DNA of 64,000 nt from Dyadobacter beijingensis DSM 21582 (GCF_000382205.1 NZ_KB907792.1:176922-240921); one strand, 5' to 3'; counted from the first letter of the stretch, positions 17,713-26,851 are shown. Numbers and translations: made by a program. The notes: a model not told the origin generated them from the sequence alone.

Positions 17713-18297
17713 ATGAAAATATATACTAAAAAAGGCGATAAAGGCACCACGGGCCTTTTCGGCGGAAGCCGGGTGAGTAAGGACGACGTGCGGATCGAGT
17801 GCATCGGCACGCTCGACGAGGCTAACTCGACGATCGGGATGCTGCGCGTGAAGCTCGGGAATGGGCACGAATGGCAGCCGAACCTGCACAAAATCCAGAA
17901 GGACCTGATGGATATGATGTCGCACCTGGCCCGGCCATCTGATGCCAAGAAGGAGAATAAAAACCCGATGCCTGAGGATGGCGCCGCTTTTTGTGAAGAG
18001 TGGATCGATGCGCTGGAAGCTGCTATGACTTCGCCATCGGATTATTTCCTGCTGCCCGGCGGGAATGAAGTTTCGGCGCTTTGCCATATGGTGCGCACCC
18101 AAATGCGCCGCGGCGAGCGCAGGCTGGTGTCGCTCATCAAAACCGACGAGGTGCATGAGGCCATTCCGGCGTACATCAACCGTCTGTCCGACCTGTTTTT
18201 TACGCTGGCCCGTGCCGAAATGGACAAGGCTGGTGTGGCGGAAGAAAAGTGGCAGCTGTTCTTGTACAAGCGTTTCAAAAGCGCGGAACCTTCATGA
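17713..18297 (+). CDS. pduO: PduO-type cob(I)alamin adenosyltransferase
   Basis: A 194-residue enzyme that transfers the adenosyl group of ATP to cob(I)alamin or cobinamide. The N-terminus KIYTKKGDKGTTGLFGG is the ATP-binding signature of the PduO family, followed by CIGTLDEANSTIGML. Later, YFLLPGG and RTQMRRGERRLV (with the RRAER-like segment) and INRLSDLFFTLAR are conserved in the trimeric PduO fold. It follows the BtuF-like gene without a gap and overlaps cobU at ATGA, so both are likely translated together. Confidence 0.95.
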   Translation: MKIYTKKGDKGTTGLFGGSRVSKDDVRIECIGTLDEANSTIGMLRVKLGNGHEWQPNLHKIQKDLMDMMSHLARPSDAKKENKNPMPEDGAAFCEEWIDALEAAMTSPSDYFLLPGGNEVSALCHMVRTQMRRGERRLVSLIKTDEVHEAIPAYINRLSDLFFTLARAEMDKAGVAEEKWQLFLYKRFKSAEPS

Positions 18298-18806
18298 TTA
18301 CCTACGTCACAGGCGGTGTGCGCAGCGGGAAAAGCAGGTTTGCGATGGCGCTGGCCTTGCAAAAATCGCCCAATCCGATCTATGTGGCCACTTCCCGCAT
18401 TTGGGACGAAGACTTTGCCGAGCGCGTGAAAAGGCACCAGGACGAACGCGGGCCGGAATGGACGTTGCTGGAAAGCGAGCGGGACATCCACCGGTTGCCG
18501 CTGGCGGGTAGAGTGGTGGTGATCGATTGCGTTACGCTGTGGCTCACGAACCTGTTCGTCGCATTTGAATACGATATCGAAAAATCACTTACCGCATTCA
18601 AGGCGGAGGTCGATGCGCTGGCGAAAATCGATGCGACGCTCATCATCATTTCCAACGAGATCGGCATGGGCGTTCATGCGGAGACGGAGGCGGGCCGGAA
18701 GTTTACCGATTTGCAGGGTTGGGCCAATCAATATGCGGCCGCCGCTGCGGACGAAGCCGTTATGCTGGTTTCGGGTATTCCATTTACTTTAAAATCAATC
18801 AAATAA
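18294..18806 (+). CDS. cobU: adenosylcobinamide kinase / guanylyltransferase
   Basis: A 170-residue bifunctional enzyme that phosphorylates adenosylcobinamide and adds GMP. The P-loop VTGGVRSGKSRFA opens the protein. Later IDCVTLWLTNL and IIISNEIGMGVHAETEAGRKF are conserved CobU blocks. The HQDERGPEW segment contains the expected guanylylation His. The start overlaps the pduO stop (ATGA). Confidence 0.95.
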   Translation: MITYVTGGVRSGKSRFAMALALQKSPNPIYVATSRIWDEDFAERVKRHQDERGPEWTLLESERDIHRLPLAGRVVVIDCVTLWLTNLFVAFEYDIEKSLTAFKAEVDALAKIDATLIIISNEIGMGVHAETEAGRKFTDLQGWANQYAAAAADEAVMLVSGIPFTLKSIK

Positions 18807-18807
18807 T

Positions 18808-19833
18808 ATGTACACGGCCACCCTTACCGAACAGGAAATCCAGGCGAAGATCGATTTGAAAACCAAGCCGCTGGGCGCATTAGGCGCGCTGGAAAAGCTG
18901 GCATTTCAGATCGCTTCCGTGCAAAATACCTTGTCGCCGCAGCTCTTGAATCCCCATGTCATCGTGTTTGCGGCGAGCCACGGCATTGCGGCGCAGGGCG
19001 TGAGTGCCTACCCGTCGGAGGTGACGCCGCAGATGGTGCTCAATTTCATAGGTGGTGGTGCGGCGATCAACGTTTTTACGCGACAGCACGGTATTAACCT
19101 GCTGCTGGTCGATGCGGGTGTGGATTATGATTTTGGCCAAAACGAAAAACTGATCGACGCAAAAGTCGGATTCGGTACGAAAAGCTTTGCGCAGCAGCCC
19201 GCGATGACGGCAGCCGAATGCCGGGAATGTCTTGAAAAAGGTGCTGAACTCGTACGGAACGTACATCAAAACGGCTGCAATGTAGTCGGTTTCGGCGAAA
19301 TGGGCATCGGTAACACATCAGCTGCGTCGGCGGTGATGAGCCGGTTGCTGCATATCCCTGTCAGCGAATGTGTCGGAAAAGGTACGGGACTGAACGATGC
19401 CCAGCTTTTACAAAAAATCGAAATACTTACCCGCGCATTGGAACTGCACGCGCATGCGGGCAACGACCCGGAATCGGTACTCGCGACATTCGGCGGCTTT
19501 GAAATGGCGATGATGTGCGGCGCCATGCGCGAAGCGGCGCGGCTGGGAATGCTGGTGCTGGTCGATGGATTTATCGCGTCGGTGAGCTATTTGTGTGCAT
19601 TTCAAATGGAACCGTCTACCCGCCGGTATGCGGTTTTCTGCCACCAATCCAATGAAAGAGGCCACCGTTTGCTGCTCGAATCGCTGGAAGCCGAGGCGAT
19701 ATTGAAACTCGATATGCGCCTGGGTGAAGGTACGGGCTGCGCGCTGGCCTATCCGCTGCTGCAAAGCGCCGTTGCGTTTCTGAACGAAATGGCAAGCTTT
19801 GAAAGCGCCGGTGTGAGCCAGAAAACGGACTAA
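18808..19833 (+). CDS. cobT: nicotinate-nucleotide--dimethylbenzimidazole phosphoribosyltransferase
   Basis: A 341-residue CobT. It makes alpha-ribazole phosphate from the lower-ligand base and nicotinate mononucleotide. LKTKPLGALGALEKLA, FAASHGIAAQGVSAYPSEVT, FGEMGIGNTSAASAV, and the C-terminal DMRLGEGTGCALAYPLL with the catalytic Glu are all conserved. It starts 1 base after cobU. The identity of the natural lower ligand is not readable from sequence. Confidence 0.95.
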   Translation: MYTATLTEQEIQAKIDLKTKPLGALGALEKLAFQIASVQNTLSPQLLNPHVIVFAASHGIAAQGVSAYPSEVTPQMVLNFIGGGAAINVFTRQHGINLLLVDAGVDYDFGQNEKLIDAKVGFGTKSFAQQPAMTAAECRECLEKGAELVRNVHQNGCNVVGFGEMGIGNTSAASAVMSRLLHIPVSECVGKGTGLNDAQLLQKIEILTRALELHAHAGNDPESVLATFGGFEMAMMCGAMREAARLGMLVLVDGFIASVSYLCAFQMEPSTRRYAVFCHQSNERGHRLLLESLEAEAILKLDMRLGEGTGCALAYPLLQSAVAFLNEMASFESAGVSQKTD

Positions 19834-19857
19834 TAACAACAATAGCCGCTCTATCCG

Positions 19858-20664
19858 ATGTCGCACATTCGCCAGCAATTCACGCTCTTCTTTACGGCAT
19901 TACAATTTTACACCCGGCTCCCGGCACCGAAATGGGTGGTGTACAAGCCTGAAAATCTCAGCCTGGCGACGGGCTACCTTCCGTTTGTGGGGTGGATGGT
20001 CGGGATGGCAGCTGGCGCGACCTGGCTTTTTGCAGGCTATCTCACAAACCCTTCGATAGCCATTCTCTGCTCGATGATCATTTCGATCTTACTGACCGGT
20101 GCTTTTCACGAGGACGGTTTTGCCGATGTGTGCGATGGCTTCGGCGGCGGCTGGACGCGCGAAAAGATCCTCGCAATCATGAAGGATAGCCGGGTAGGGG
20201 CGTACGCTTCCGTCGGGCTGATATTGATTTTAGCATTAAAATTCACGCTGCTTCAGTCCATTGGGCTGCAAATTGCAGCAACGGATACTTTTCAAACAGG
20301 CATTATCAGCTTGCTGGTGACCGGACATGCATTAAGCAGGCTCATGCCCGTATTTGTCATTTACATGCTCCCCTACGCGCGCGATACCGATAGCAAAGCA
20401 AAGCCTGTTGCCGAAAAACCACCTTTTTCGGTATTGGTTACGGCTATCGTTTTCGCCGTCATACCATTGCTGGCCCTGGCCATGAGATGGTCGCAACCAT
20501 TGCTTTTTGCTGTTATACCCGTTTTGGGAATTATCACCATTTTGTTGGCGCGTTATTTCAAAAAATGGATCGGCGGCTACACGGGCGATTGCCTCGGCGC
20601 CATTCAGCAGGTTTGTGAAATTGCATTTTACTTCTTTGTGACCGTATTATGGAAGTTTGCCTGA
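19858..20664 (+). CDS. cobS: adenosylcobinamide-GDP ribazoletransferase
   Basis: A 268-residue membrane enzyme (cobalamin-5'-phosphate synthase) that joins adenosylcobinamide-GDP and alpha-ribazole. ALQFYTRLPAP near the start, GAFHEDGFADVCDGFGGG (the metal-binding DGxxD-type acidic block), and IGGYTGDCLGAIQQVCE near the end are the family signatures. Several hydrophobic segments are visible. It overlaps cobC by 16 bases. Confidence 0.95.
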   Translation: MSHIRQQFTLFFTALQFYTRLPAPKWVVYKPENLSLATGYLPFVGWMVGMAAGATWLFAGYLTNPSIAILCSMIISILLTGAFHEDGFADVCDGFGGGWTREKILAIMKDSRVGAYASVGLILILALKFTLLQSIGLQIAATDTFQTGIISLLVTGHALSRLMPVFVIYMLPYARDTDSKAKPVAEKPPFSVLVTAIVFAVIPLLALAMRWSQPLLFAVIPVLGIITILLARYFKKWIGGYTGDCLGAIQQVCEIAFYFFVTVLWKFA

Positions 20665-21182
20665 TCCGTCACACCACGCCCATTACCGAGCCTGGACTTA
20701 TCTACGGGCGCAAGGAATTACTGCTTCATGCCGATTTTTCCAATGAACTGGAAGCAGTAAGGTCGCAACTGCATTTGCATTTTGACAAGGTTTATTCAAG
20801 CCCTGCGTTACGCTGTACCGAACTCGCGAAGGCGCTGGATACCGGTTTTGAAACAGATCCCCGTTTGCAGGAACTGGATTTTGGCGAATGGGAGGGCAAA
20901 ACCTGGGATACGGTGGACCAGCAGGCGTTACAGGCATGGATGGACGACTTCGTACACGTATGTACGCCCGGCGGCGAGAGCATGATGCAGATGCACGCAC
21001 GCGTGAAAGCATTCTGGCAAGAGCTCATTCGCTCTGAATATCAAAATGTTGCAATTGTGACGCATGCCGGCGTGATCCGGCTCATCCTGTCGATCGTACG
21101 GGGGATAGATTTGAAGGAAGTTTTCAATATCAAAGTCGGATACGGCGAGCTGATCCGTATTTCGGGTTCTTTTAATGGGTAA
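20649..21182 (+). CDS. cobC: alpha-ribazole phosphatase (histidine phosphatase family)
   Basis: A 177-residue histidine-phosphatase enzyme. The phosphohistidine motif is VCLIRHTTP at the N-terminus. YSSPALRCTELA, LDFGEWEGKTW and VTHAGVIRLIL complete the pattern. It removes phosphate from alpha-ribazole phosphate or cobalamin phosphate. It is the last gene of the riboswitch-2 operon. Confidence 0.9.
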   Translation: MEVCLIRHTTPITEPGLIYGRKELLLHADFSNELEAVRSQLHLHFDKVYSSPALRCTELAKALDTGFETDPRLQELDFGEWEGKTWDTVDQQALQAWMDDFVHVCTPGGESMMQMHARVKAFWQELIRSEYQNVAIVTHAGVIRLILSIVRGIDLKEVFNIKVGYGELIRISGSFNG

Positions 21183-21224
21183 CAATTTGTAATTTGGTTA
21201 TATAAATCAACCCGATCACCGCGC

Positions 21225-21788
21225 ATGAACCAGGAATATCTCGAAAGCGTCAGGAAGCAGTTTGAGTACTATCAAATGCTGGGCGAAAAGACGATCGCGC
21301 AGCTCGGCGACGACCAGCTGTTTTGGAAATATAATGAAGAGAGTAACAGCATTGCCAGCATTGTGAAGCATTTGTGGGGCAATATGCTTTCCCGCTGGAC
21401 CGATTTCCTGACCACCGACGGCGAAAAAGAATGGCGTAACCGCGACGCTGAGTTTGATAACGATATCAACGGTCGAGAAGACCTGCTCGCCAAATGGAAC
21501 GAAGGCTGGAACTGCCTTTTCCAGGCGCTGGATTCACTTAACGAATCGAATTGGAGTACTGTTATTTACATCCGAAACCAGGGGCATTCGGTGATGGAGG
21601 CGATTAACCGGCAGCTGGCGCATTATCCTTATCACGTAGGGCAGATTGTGTTTATCGGAAAAATGGCACTGGACGAGCGATGGTCGTCGCTCTCGATCCC
21701 TCGTGGCAAATCACAGAATTACAATGCCGACAAGTTCGCCCAGCCGAAAGCCAGGACGCATTTCACGGATGAATACATTAAAAAATAG
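21225..21788 (+). CDS. DinB-like (DUF1572) four-helix protein
   Basis: A 187-residue cytosolic protein of the DinB/YfiT superfamily, DUF1572 type. Metal-ligand His positions are visible in IVKHLWGNMLSRW and QLAHYPYHVGQIVFIGK, with a DGEKEWRNRDAEF segment between. Members bind a divalent metal and some transfer or cleave small thiols. The true reaction is unknown. It follows cobC by 42 bases on the same strand but has no evident link to B12. Confidence 0.8.
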   Translation: MNQEYLESVRKQFEYYQMLGEKTIAQLGDDQLFWKYNEESNSIASIVKHLWGNMLSRWTDFLTTDGEKEWRNRDAEFDNDINGREDLLAKWNEGWNCLFQALDSLNESNWSTVIYIRNQGHSVMEAINRQLAHYPYHVGQIVFIGKMALDERWSSLSIPRGKSQNYNADKFAQPKARTHFTDEYIKK

Positions 21789-21794
21789 GAGATT

Positions 21795-22139
21795 CTACGC
21801 CAGAAAGCGGTAAAGCAGGAAGGCAATGAGTAATACTACAACGCCCGCTGCACCTAAAATGAAGTTTCTGTTGCGATAGAATGGCACGGGTTGCTGCAAG
21901 GTATCGTCTTCCGGCAGCATGCTTTTGTGCAAGCGCCCGAGCAACCGGTTTGAAACCGCCGGTTCTATTTCTTCCTTATTTGTAAAGATTTTCCCGGCTT
22001 CGGAGGTCATTACCTCATCGAAAACCCATTTGCCGGCCGGCGTTTGCAGGTGACGGAGCAGTTCGTCCTGCTCGTGACCGTTGCATTGGTTCGAGATGTA
22101 TTTGTAAACGAGATTTCTGATATGAATTTCCTTATCCAT
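21795..22139 (-). CDS. stub FecR-like anti-sigma factor without periplasmic domain
   Basis: A 114-residue protein. The N-terminal ~75 residues look like the cytoplasmic sigma-binding part of a FecR-type anti-sigma factor (NLVYKYISNQCNGHEQDELL then a Trp-containing block). A single membrane helix (FILGAAGVVVLLIAFLLYRF) ends the protein, with no FecR periplasmic domain after it. Normal FecR proteins are about 300-400 residues. It lies directly downstream of a sigma fragment. The ATG at 22139 is preferred over 22163. It may be a decayed pair or a minimal regulator. Confidence 0.65.
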   Translation of the reverse strand: MDKEIHIRNLVYKYISNQCNGHEQDELLRHLQTPAGKWVFDEVMTSEAGKIFTNKEEIEPAVSNRLLGRLHKSMLPEDDTLQQPVPFYRNRNFILGAAGVVVLLIAFLLYRFLA

Positions 22140-22170
22140 GCATCCGCGCTGGTTTTCGGTCAAGGGATTA

Positions 22171-22473
22171 TCAGACTTGCAGCATGGCCTGTTCCTTACC
22201 TGCCCGCGTGAGCACCTGGAAAATGTGGCTTTTGCAGATTTTAAGCAGGTAACCTTTCAGGGAGCATTCGTTGTTGAGGCAATCGCGGTTCTCCCACAAT
22301 TTCAGGAACACGTCGTGTACAGCTTCTTCGGCATGCTCGGTGGATTTCAGGAAGCGTAGTGCAAAGCGGAACAGATAAGCGTGGTAGGTTTCGTAAACCC
22401 TTGTAAATGAGGGTATATCTCCATTACGGATGCTTGAAGCGAGGATGTCATCCTGCATAATCGGTTCTTTCAT
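22171..22473 (-). CDS. ECF sigma factor fragment with region 2 only
   Basis: A 100-residue protein matching sigma-70 region 2 of ECF factors: DIPSFTRVYETYHAYLFRFA, EHAEEAVHDVFLKLWENRD and SLKGYLLKICKSHIFQVL. The frame stops at KEQAMLQV, just where the linker to region 4 would begin. The remaining 31 bases before the anti-sigma gene cannot encode region 4 in any frame. Without region 4 it cannot read a -35 element in the usual way. It is either a relic of a deletion or a decoy that binds its anti-sigma or the polymerase. Confidence 0.7.
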   Translation of the reverse strand: MKEPIMQDDILASSIRNGDIPSFTRVYETYHAYLFRFALRFLKSTEHAEEAVHDVFLKLWENRDCLNNECSLKGYLLKICKSHIFQVLTRAGKEQAMLQV

Positions 22474-22715
22474 ATTTCAGTTTTTGCGGGCTACGTTGGA
22501 ATTTCAGTTATAAGCAAGTTACTAATAATTTCTACTTTTTGTAACCTACAACGGAATAATTGTGCGGTAATTGCAGGAAAGCCAATAGAATCGTTCTGGA
22601 GGTGGCGCAAAAGCCCCCTAACAATGCCGTTTTTACACAGCGTTTGTCCATCCTGCACCCATTAGTTTTGTATCAGTCAATCAGTCAAACAAAAAGATAT
22701 AAACCAAAGGAAATC

Positions 22716-23120
22716 ATGGAAGCTACATTCGTCAATCCGGACACCAAAAGCAGCGGCAGCAAAGTTGCGTTAGCCGGCAAAATCATCAGTGCATTGTGCG
22801 TTCTGTTCCTGCTTTTCGACGCGCTCGGCAAAGTTTTCAAAGAATCGCATCACATGGAAGGCTCCACGGCGCTGGGCTGGCCCGCGGACCAGGTGCAGAG
22901 CATCGGCATCGCGTTGCTGATTTCCACCATCATTTACGTTATTCCGCGAACCGCTATACTGGGCGCGATCCTCATTACCGGCTATCTGGGCGGAGCCATC
23001 GCCATTATGGTGCGGGTGGGGCAACCGTTGTATTTCGCAGCCATTTTCGGTGTGCTCGTATGGGCGGGCTTGTACCTGCGCGACGAGAAGCTTCGCGAAC
23101 TCATCCCTTTCAAAAAATAG
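22716..23120 (+). CDS. DoxX-like integral membrane protein
   Basis: A 134-residue protein with four hydrophobic segments (IISALCVLFLLFDALGKVF, IGIALLISTIIYVI, AILGAILITGYLGGAIAIMV, AAIFGVLVWAGLYL). This matches the small DoxX-like family common in Bacteroidota, often annotated DUF4345/DoxX. The biochemical role is not known. The ATG at 22716 follows a long upstream stretch with no coding look. A terminator follows the stop. Confidence 0.8.
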   Translation: MEATFVNPDTKSSGSKVALAGKIISALCVLFLLFDALGKVFKESHHMEGSTALGWPADQVQSIGIALLISTIIYVIPRTAILGAILITGYLGGAIAIMVRVGQPLYFAAIFGVLVWAGLYLRDEKLRELIPFKK

Positions 23121-23148
23121 GCTCGAATTACACTTCATCAGCAATGCA

Positions 23149-23183
23149 AATGGCCGGAACGGGGATCGTTTCCGGCCATTTTT
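23149..23183 (+). terminator. intrinsic terminator after the DoxX-like gene
   Basis: An 11-bp stem (AATGGCCGGAA/TTCCGGCCATT) with a 10-base loop, followed by a T run (ATTTTTC). It separates two convergent genes and might slow both transcripts. Confidence 0.8.
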
Positions 23184-23199
23184 CTATTGATAATCGATG

Positions 23200-25707
23200 C
23201 TATACGATGCCACCCATCAATGGGTCGGTTTTCGTGACAGCCCCGGTTTCGACGTGACCGGCAAACCGCTCTTCATAGGCGTCGTACCCTTTCACTTTCA
23301 CGCTGAAATCGTACCACTGGAAGGATTTGCCCAAATCCAGCACGAGCGATGCCTTGCCGCCGACCGCAAAGGCCTTCGTTTTTAGGCCGGTCTTGTAGCT
23401 TTTGTCTTCAATCGTCACGTTATGCGCCTTCGAATCGAGGTTTTCGATCGTGACGAGGACATTGCCTGTCGGTTTCGACGATTTTACTTCATATTCGCAG
23501 CTTACTTTCAGTTTCGGGTTGCCTGCATTGCCCAAAAACTCGCGGTAGAACCCGTTCGGTCCGTAAACCCGCAGATGGTAAGCATTGTTATCGAAACCTG
23601 CGAGCTGCCAGTGGTCGGAAAGCGTGTCGCCGGCGGCTACGCTGTAATCCCATGAGCGTAAAGTTTCGTTTTGATAAGGCTTCATCGCGTATACACGGTA
23701 GGGTATGCCGCTCGACTTTGTACCAAAAATGCGGTTACCCGATTGGAATGTCACCTGCAGCGCGTCGCCCGTTTTGCTGAGCTGTGCATGGACGAAAGCT
23801 TCGTACGGCAATGCGCAAGCCGGGCGGACGCCTTTTTCCTGAACGGGAAATAGTGCAGATGTAGCCGGATTAGCATTCAATTCAGCAAGCTCCGCGGCGC
23901 CCAGCTTTCTGAAATTTTCAGGGGCCTGTTTAAACTGCGCCTGGTGAATGCTTTCGATAAATGGCTTCTGCTGCAGGAAAACCGGCTTCTCGATTTTCTC
24001 GCCATTGTAAGGCCGGAACGCCGACGTCAGGTCGCCGCAGATCGTCCGTCGCCAGTTGGTGATATTTTCTTCATACACCTTTTTGTTAAACTTCTTTTCC
24101 AAAAAGTTTTCCAGGAATTGCAGGGAAGAGGTATGGTCGAAAACTTCGGAATTGACATAACCACCTCTCGACCAGGGTGATGCGATGATCATCGGCACGC
24201 GGTAGCCCAGCCCGATAGACCCTTCGCGAATACTCGCCGGGTTAGCCGAGGGGTTGGTCTGCTGATCTGCCAATGCGAAATCAAGCTTCGGATCGATGCC
24301 CGCGGATACTTTTCCCGTGTTCTCTTTATAGGGATTAGGGACGGTAAATGGTGGTAAATGGTCGAAATAACCGTCATTTTCATCATAAGTGACAATGAAA
24401 ATGGTCTTTTTCCAAACCTCCGGGTTTTGCAGAAGAATCTCCATCGCCTCGCTCACATACCACGGCCCGAACCACGGCTCGCCGGGGTGATCGGAGAAAT
24501 GCGCGGGGGGCATGAGCCACGAAACCGTCGGCAAAGTCCCATTCTTCACATCCTCCCGGAACTGGTGGAATACGTCGCCTTTCGGAACATTCAATGTGCG
24601 TTCTGTACCATTGTCGGCGTACGTGAGGGATGTCAGTTCGTGGAAATGCGGATCGCTGATGTTCGTCGTGAATGCCTTGTCATTCAGCTTCTTATCTTTA
24701 TCTGTCAGACGTCCCTGTGTTTCCTTGTTAAACTTCGTCTGGGCGGTTTCAATGTTTTTCAGAAGGCGTTTGGCCGCGGCCATTCTGGTAGCGGCGCGGG
24801 AATCGGTAGTCGCCTCTTTTTCCAGGTCAGCGATTGTCTGGATCACCGTTTTCCGCTTGTTTTCCAGGTTCGCGATCCCGCCTTCGTGGAATCGGACATT
24901 ATATGCTTTGAAATACTCCAGCACATTGGTGCCGAAGTTGCTCAGCCACGCGCTTTCTTCGCCTTTCAGGCCGTAACCCATCGTGAGTTCGTTTTGGTAA
25001 ACCTTCCAGCTGATGCCGTTTTCTTCGAGGCGTTCCGGGTAGGTTTTCCATTCCAGCTCGGGATATTCATAATTGCTTATATTCCACAAATGCGCGAGTC
25101 CGGCCGGTTCGTTTTTCTCGCGCACGGTGCCCGTCATCCAGTAATAACGGTTCGGGTGCGTGCCGGTGATGCTCGAACAGAAGTTATGGTCACAAACGGT
25201 GAATGCGTCGGCCAGGGAATAGTAAAACGGGAAATCGGAGCGGTCGCAATAGCCCATCGTGAGCGGGATGTGCGCGTATTGTTTATTTCTCGGCGCTTTC
25301 ACATCCAGCCAGCGGTCATATTTGCCATTGTTCATGGCATCGGTCTGATCCGACCAGCCGTGCGGAATGGAGCCCATCCAGGCCACTTTGGTATCTTTGA
25401 CATTGAGGCGGAAAGGCCCGTAGGTTTCGCCCGCCTTGTTGGTTTGGAACCATACCTTATTTTTATCGGCGAGGTCGATCGCCCGCGGGTCGTTGAAGCC
25501 GCGGACACCCTGCAACATGCCCAGCTGATGGTCGAACGACCGGTTTTCCTGCATCAGGAATACAATGTGCTCGGCGTCGTAGAAGGTACTGCCCGGCGCC
25601 GGGTCGATCGCCAGCGCTTTTTGAATAACCGGTGGAAGCGTGTTCGCCATTGCGCCCGTACCTGCGAGCAGGGCGGCTTTTTTAAGAAAATCTCTTCTCG
25701 AATCCAT
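23200..25707 (-). CDS. phosphocholine-specific phospholipase C
   Basis: An 835-residue secreted phospholipase of the acid-phosphatase/PLC superfamily. It begins with a Tat-type signal (SRRDFLKKAALLAG, then AMA). The N-terminal catalytic part has IVFLMQENRSFDHQLGMLQG with the conserved Glu-Asn, HFSDHPGEPWFGPWY, and FIVTYDENDGYFDHLPP with metal-binding Asp and His. After about residue 600 come two DUF756-like beta modules typical of bacterial PC-PLC. It would cleave phosphatidylcholine or sphingomyelin in the periplasm or outside. The ATG at 25707 is chosen because the signal starts there. A terminator lies between this gene and the next minus-strand gene upstream. Confidence 0.9.
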   Translation of the reverse strand: MDSRRDFLKKAALLAGTGAMANTLPPVIQKALAIDPAPGSTFYDAEHIVFLMQENRSFDHQLGMLQGVRGFNDPRAIDLADKNKVWFQTNKAGETYGPFRLNVKDTKVAWMGSIPHGWSDQTDAMNNGKYDRWLDVKAPRNKQYAHIPLTMGYCDRSDFPFYYSLADAFTVCDHNFCSSITGTHPNRYYWMTGTVREKNEPAGLAHLWNISNYEYPELEWKTYPERLEENGISWKVYQNELTMGYGLKGEESAWLSNFGTNVLEYFKAYNVRFHEGGIANLENKRKTVIQTIADLEKEATTDSRAATRMAAAKRLLKNIETAQTKFNKETQGRLTDKDKKLNDKAFTTNISDPHFHELTSLTYADNGTERTLNVPKGDVFHQFREDVKNGTLPTVSWLMPPAHFSDHPGEPWFGPWYVSEAMEILLQNPEVWKKTIFIVTYDENDGYFDHLPPFTVPNPYKENTGKVSAGIDPKLDFALADQQTNPSANPASIREGSIGLGYRVPMIIASPWSRGGYVNSEVFDHTSSLQFLENFLEKKFNKKVYEENITNWRRTICGDLTSAFRPYNGEKIEKPVFLQQKPFIESIHQAQFKQAPENFRKLGAAELAELNANPATSALFPVQEKGVRPACALPYEAFVHAQLSKTGDALQVTFQSGNRIFGTKSSGIPYRVYAMKPYQNETLRSWDYSVAAGDTLSDHWQLAGFDNNAYHLRVYGPNGFYREFLGNAGNPKLKVSCEYEVKSSKPTGNVLVTIENLDSKAHNVTIEDKSYKTGLKTKAFAVGGKASLVLDLGKSFQWYDFSVKVKGYDAYEERFAGHVETGAVTKTDPLMGGIV

Positions 25708-25790
25708 TAATGTTGGTGAGTTTAGGACTTCAAAATTATTCCCGTGGGCACTATCGACTGTTACCCGAGGGTTATCATTTGTTCCATGGG

Positions 25791-25845
25791 ACAAAAAAAT
25801 GCCGCTACCATATTCCGGGCATTGCTGCAAGGTATGATAGCGGCT
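25791..25845 (-). terminator. terminator after the DUF1080 gene
   Basis: On the minus strand an 11-bp stem (CCGCTATCATA with TATGGTAGCGG, one G-U pair) is followed by CATTTTTTT. It ends the DUF1080 transcript before the phospholipase gene. Confidence 0.75.
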
Positions 25846-25882
25846 GTGGCTTGGGACTGGCTAAGCGCCGTCGCCTGGCGGA

Positions 25883-26851
25883 TTATTTCGCAGGTGTGAT
25901 CACGATATTGCGGTATTCGACCGGGCCGTGGTCGCCCTGGATGTAGAGCGGACCGGCCTCGCCTTCGTTGCTGTCGAGCGCGCCGCCGGTGATGCCTGGG
26001 ATTTCCTGGTTGCTGATCACCGTTTTGCCGTTCGCAACGAGCGTCAGCATGCGGCCGATCAATGTAATGTCGAACGAATTCCATTCGCCGGCTTCTTTGG
26101 CCACCATTTCGCTGGGTGTGATGAAGCCGTAGATAGCGCCCATCTGGTCAAGGGCAGGTTCCATGCCTTTGCCGTCGGTGATTTGTACTTCGTAGCGGCC
26201 GCGGAGGTACACGCCGCTGTTGCTGCCTTTCGGAATACGGAATTCAATATGCAGTTTGAAATCGCCGAATTTCTGGTCGGTTACGAGGTTGGCACCTGAT
26301 TTAGGGCTGCGCAGGATGCCGTTTTCAGCTAACCACTGGTTTTCGCCCGTCGCATGCCAGCCTTTAATTTCGTTGCCGGCCGTCAGTTTGATAGGCGTGC
26401 CCCATGCAGGCGTCGCTTTTCCGCGCAATGACGGGGCGCGTACGCCTTTGTAGCTGTACGTTTTTCCATCGGGCGTTGTCAATGAGCCGGTGATCGCGTC
26501 GCCGGAAACGGTACCTTCCACTTTCAGGTCGCTGTCGCCGCGTTCCCATTGCGGCGGGATCGCGAAATCGAACTTTCCATCTTTGAAATGCACAACGGAA
26601 ATAGGCCGAGCGCTGCCGGAAAAGCCGGTAAACTGCCCAACGAGCGTCGCATTGCCCGAGTGGCGCACTTCCAGCCAGGAAGGCAGCACTTTGCCGTTTG
26701 CGTCGACGGAAATGTCCCAGCGGCCTTCTAGGGGAGATGCAAGGGGCGCATTGGCTGCATGGGTCGAAAAGGTAGCCATCAGCAGGGTGCCCGCTGCGAG
26801 CATCAAGCGCCGGGAAGCCCGGTACAGGTTGGTTTGGAATATTGTCTTCAT
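25883..26851 (-). CDS. secreted DUF1080 / 3-keto-disaccharide hydrolase-like protein
   Basis: A 322-residue protein with a Sec signal (LMLAAGTLLMATFSTHAA). The second half is a DUF1080 concanavalin-like beta sandwich: KGWHATGENQWLAENGILRS, LHIEFRIPKGSNSGVYLRG and QITDGKGMEPALDQMGAIY are typical. The first ~130 residues form an additional beta-rich domain. DUF1080 members include 3-keto-glucoside hydrolases and other sugar-binding proteins. The substrate is not known. A second, smaller DUF1080 gene occurs at 41.6 kb. Confidence 0.85.
   Translation of the reverse strand: MKTIFQTNLYRASRRLMLAAGTLLMATFSTHAANAPLASPLEGRWDISVDANGKVLPSWLEVRHSGNATLVGQFTGFSGSARPISVVHFKDGKFDFAIPPQWERGDSDLKVEGTVSGDAITGSLTTPDGKTYSYKGVRAPSLRGKATPAWGTPIKLTAGNEIKGWHATGENQWLAENGILRSPKSGANLVTDQKFGDFKLHIEFRIPKGSNSGVYLRGRYEVQITDGKGMEPALDQMGAIYGFITPSEMVAKEAGEWNSFDITLIGRMLTLVANGKTVISNQEIPGITGGALDSNEGEAGPLYIQGDHGPVEYRNIVITPAK

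Noticed and set aside
24358..25710. A 450-codon open frame opposite the phospholipase C gene
   Set aside because: It is a mirror of the strongly supported phospholipase gene; the translation shows no domain, and GC-rich codon use keeps the antisense frame open.
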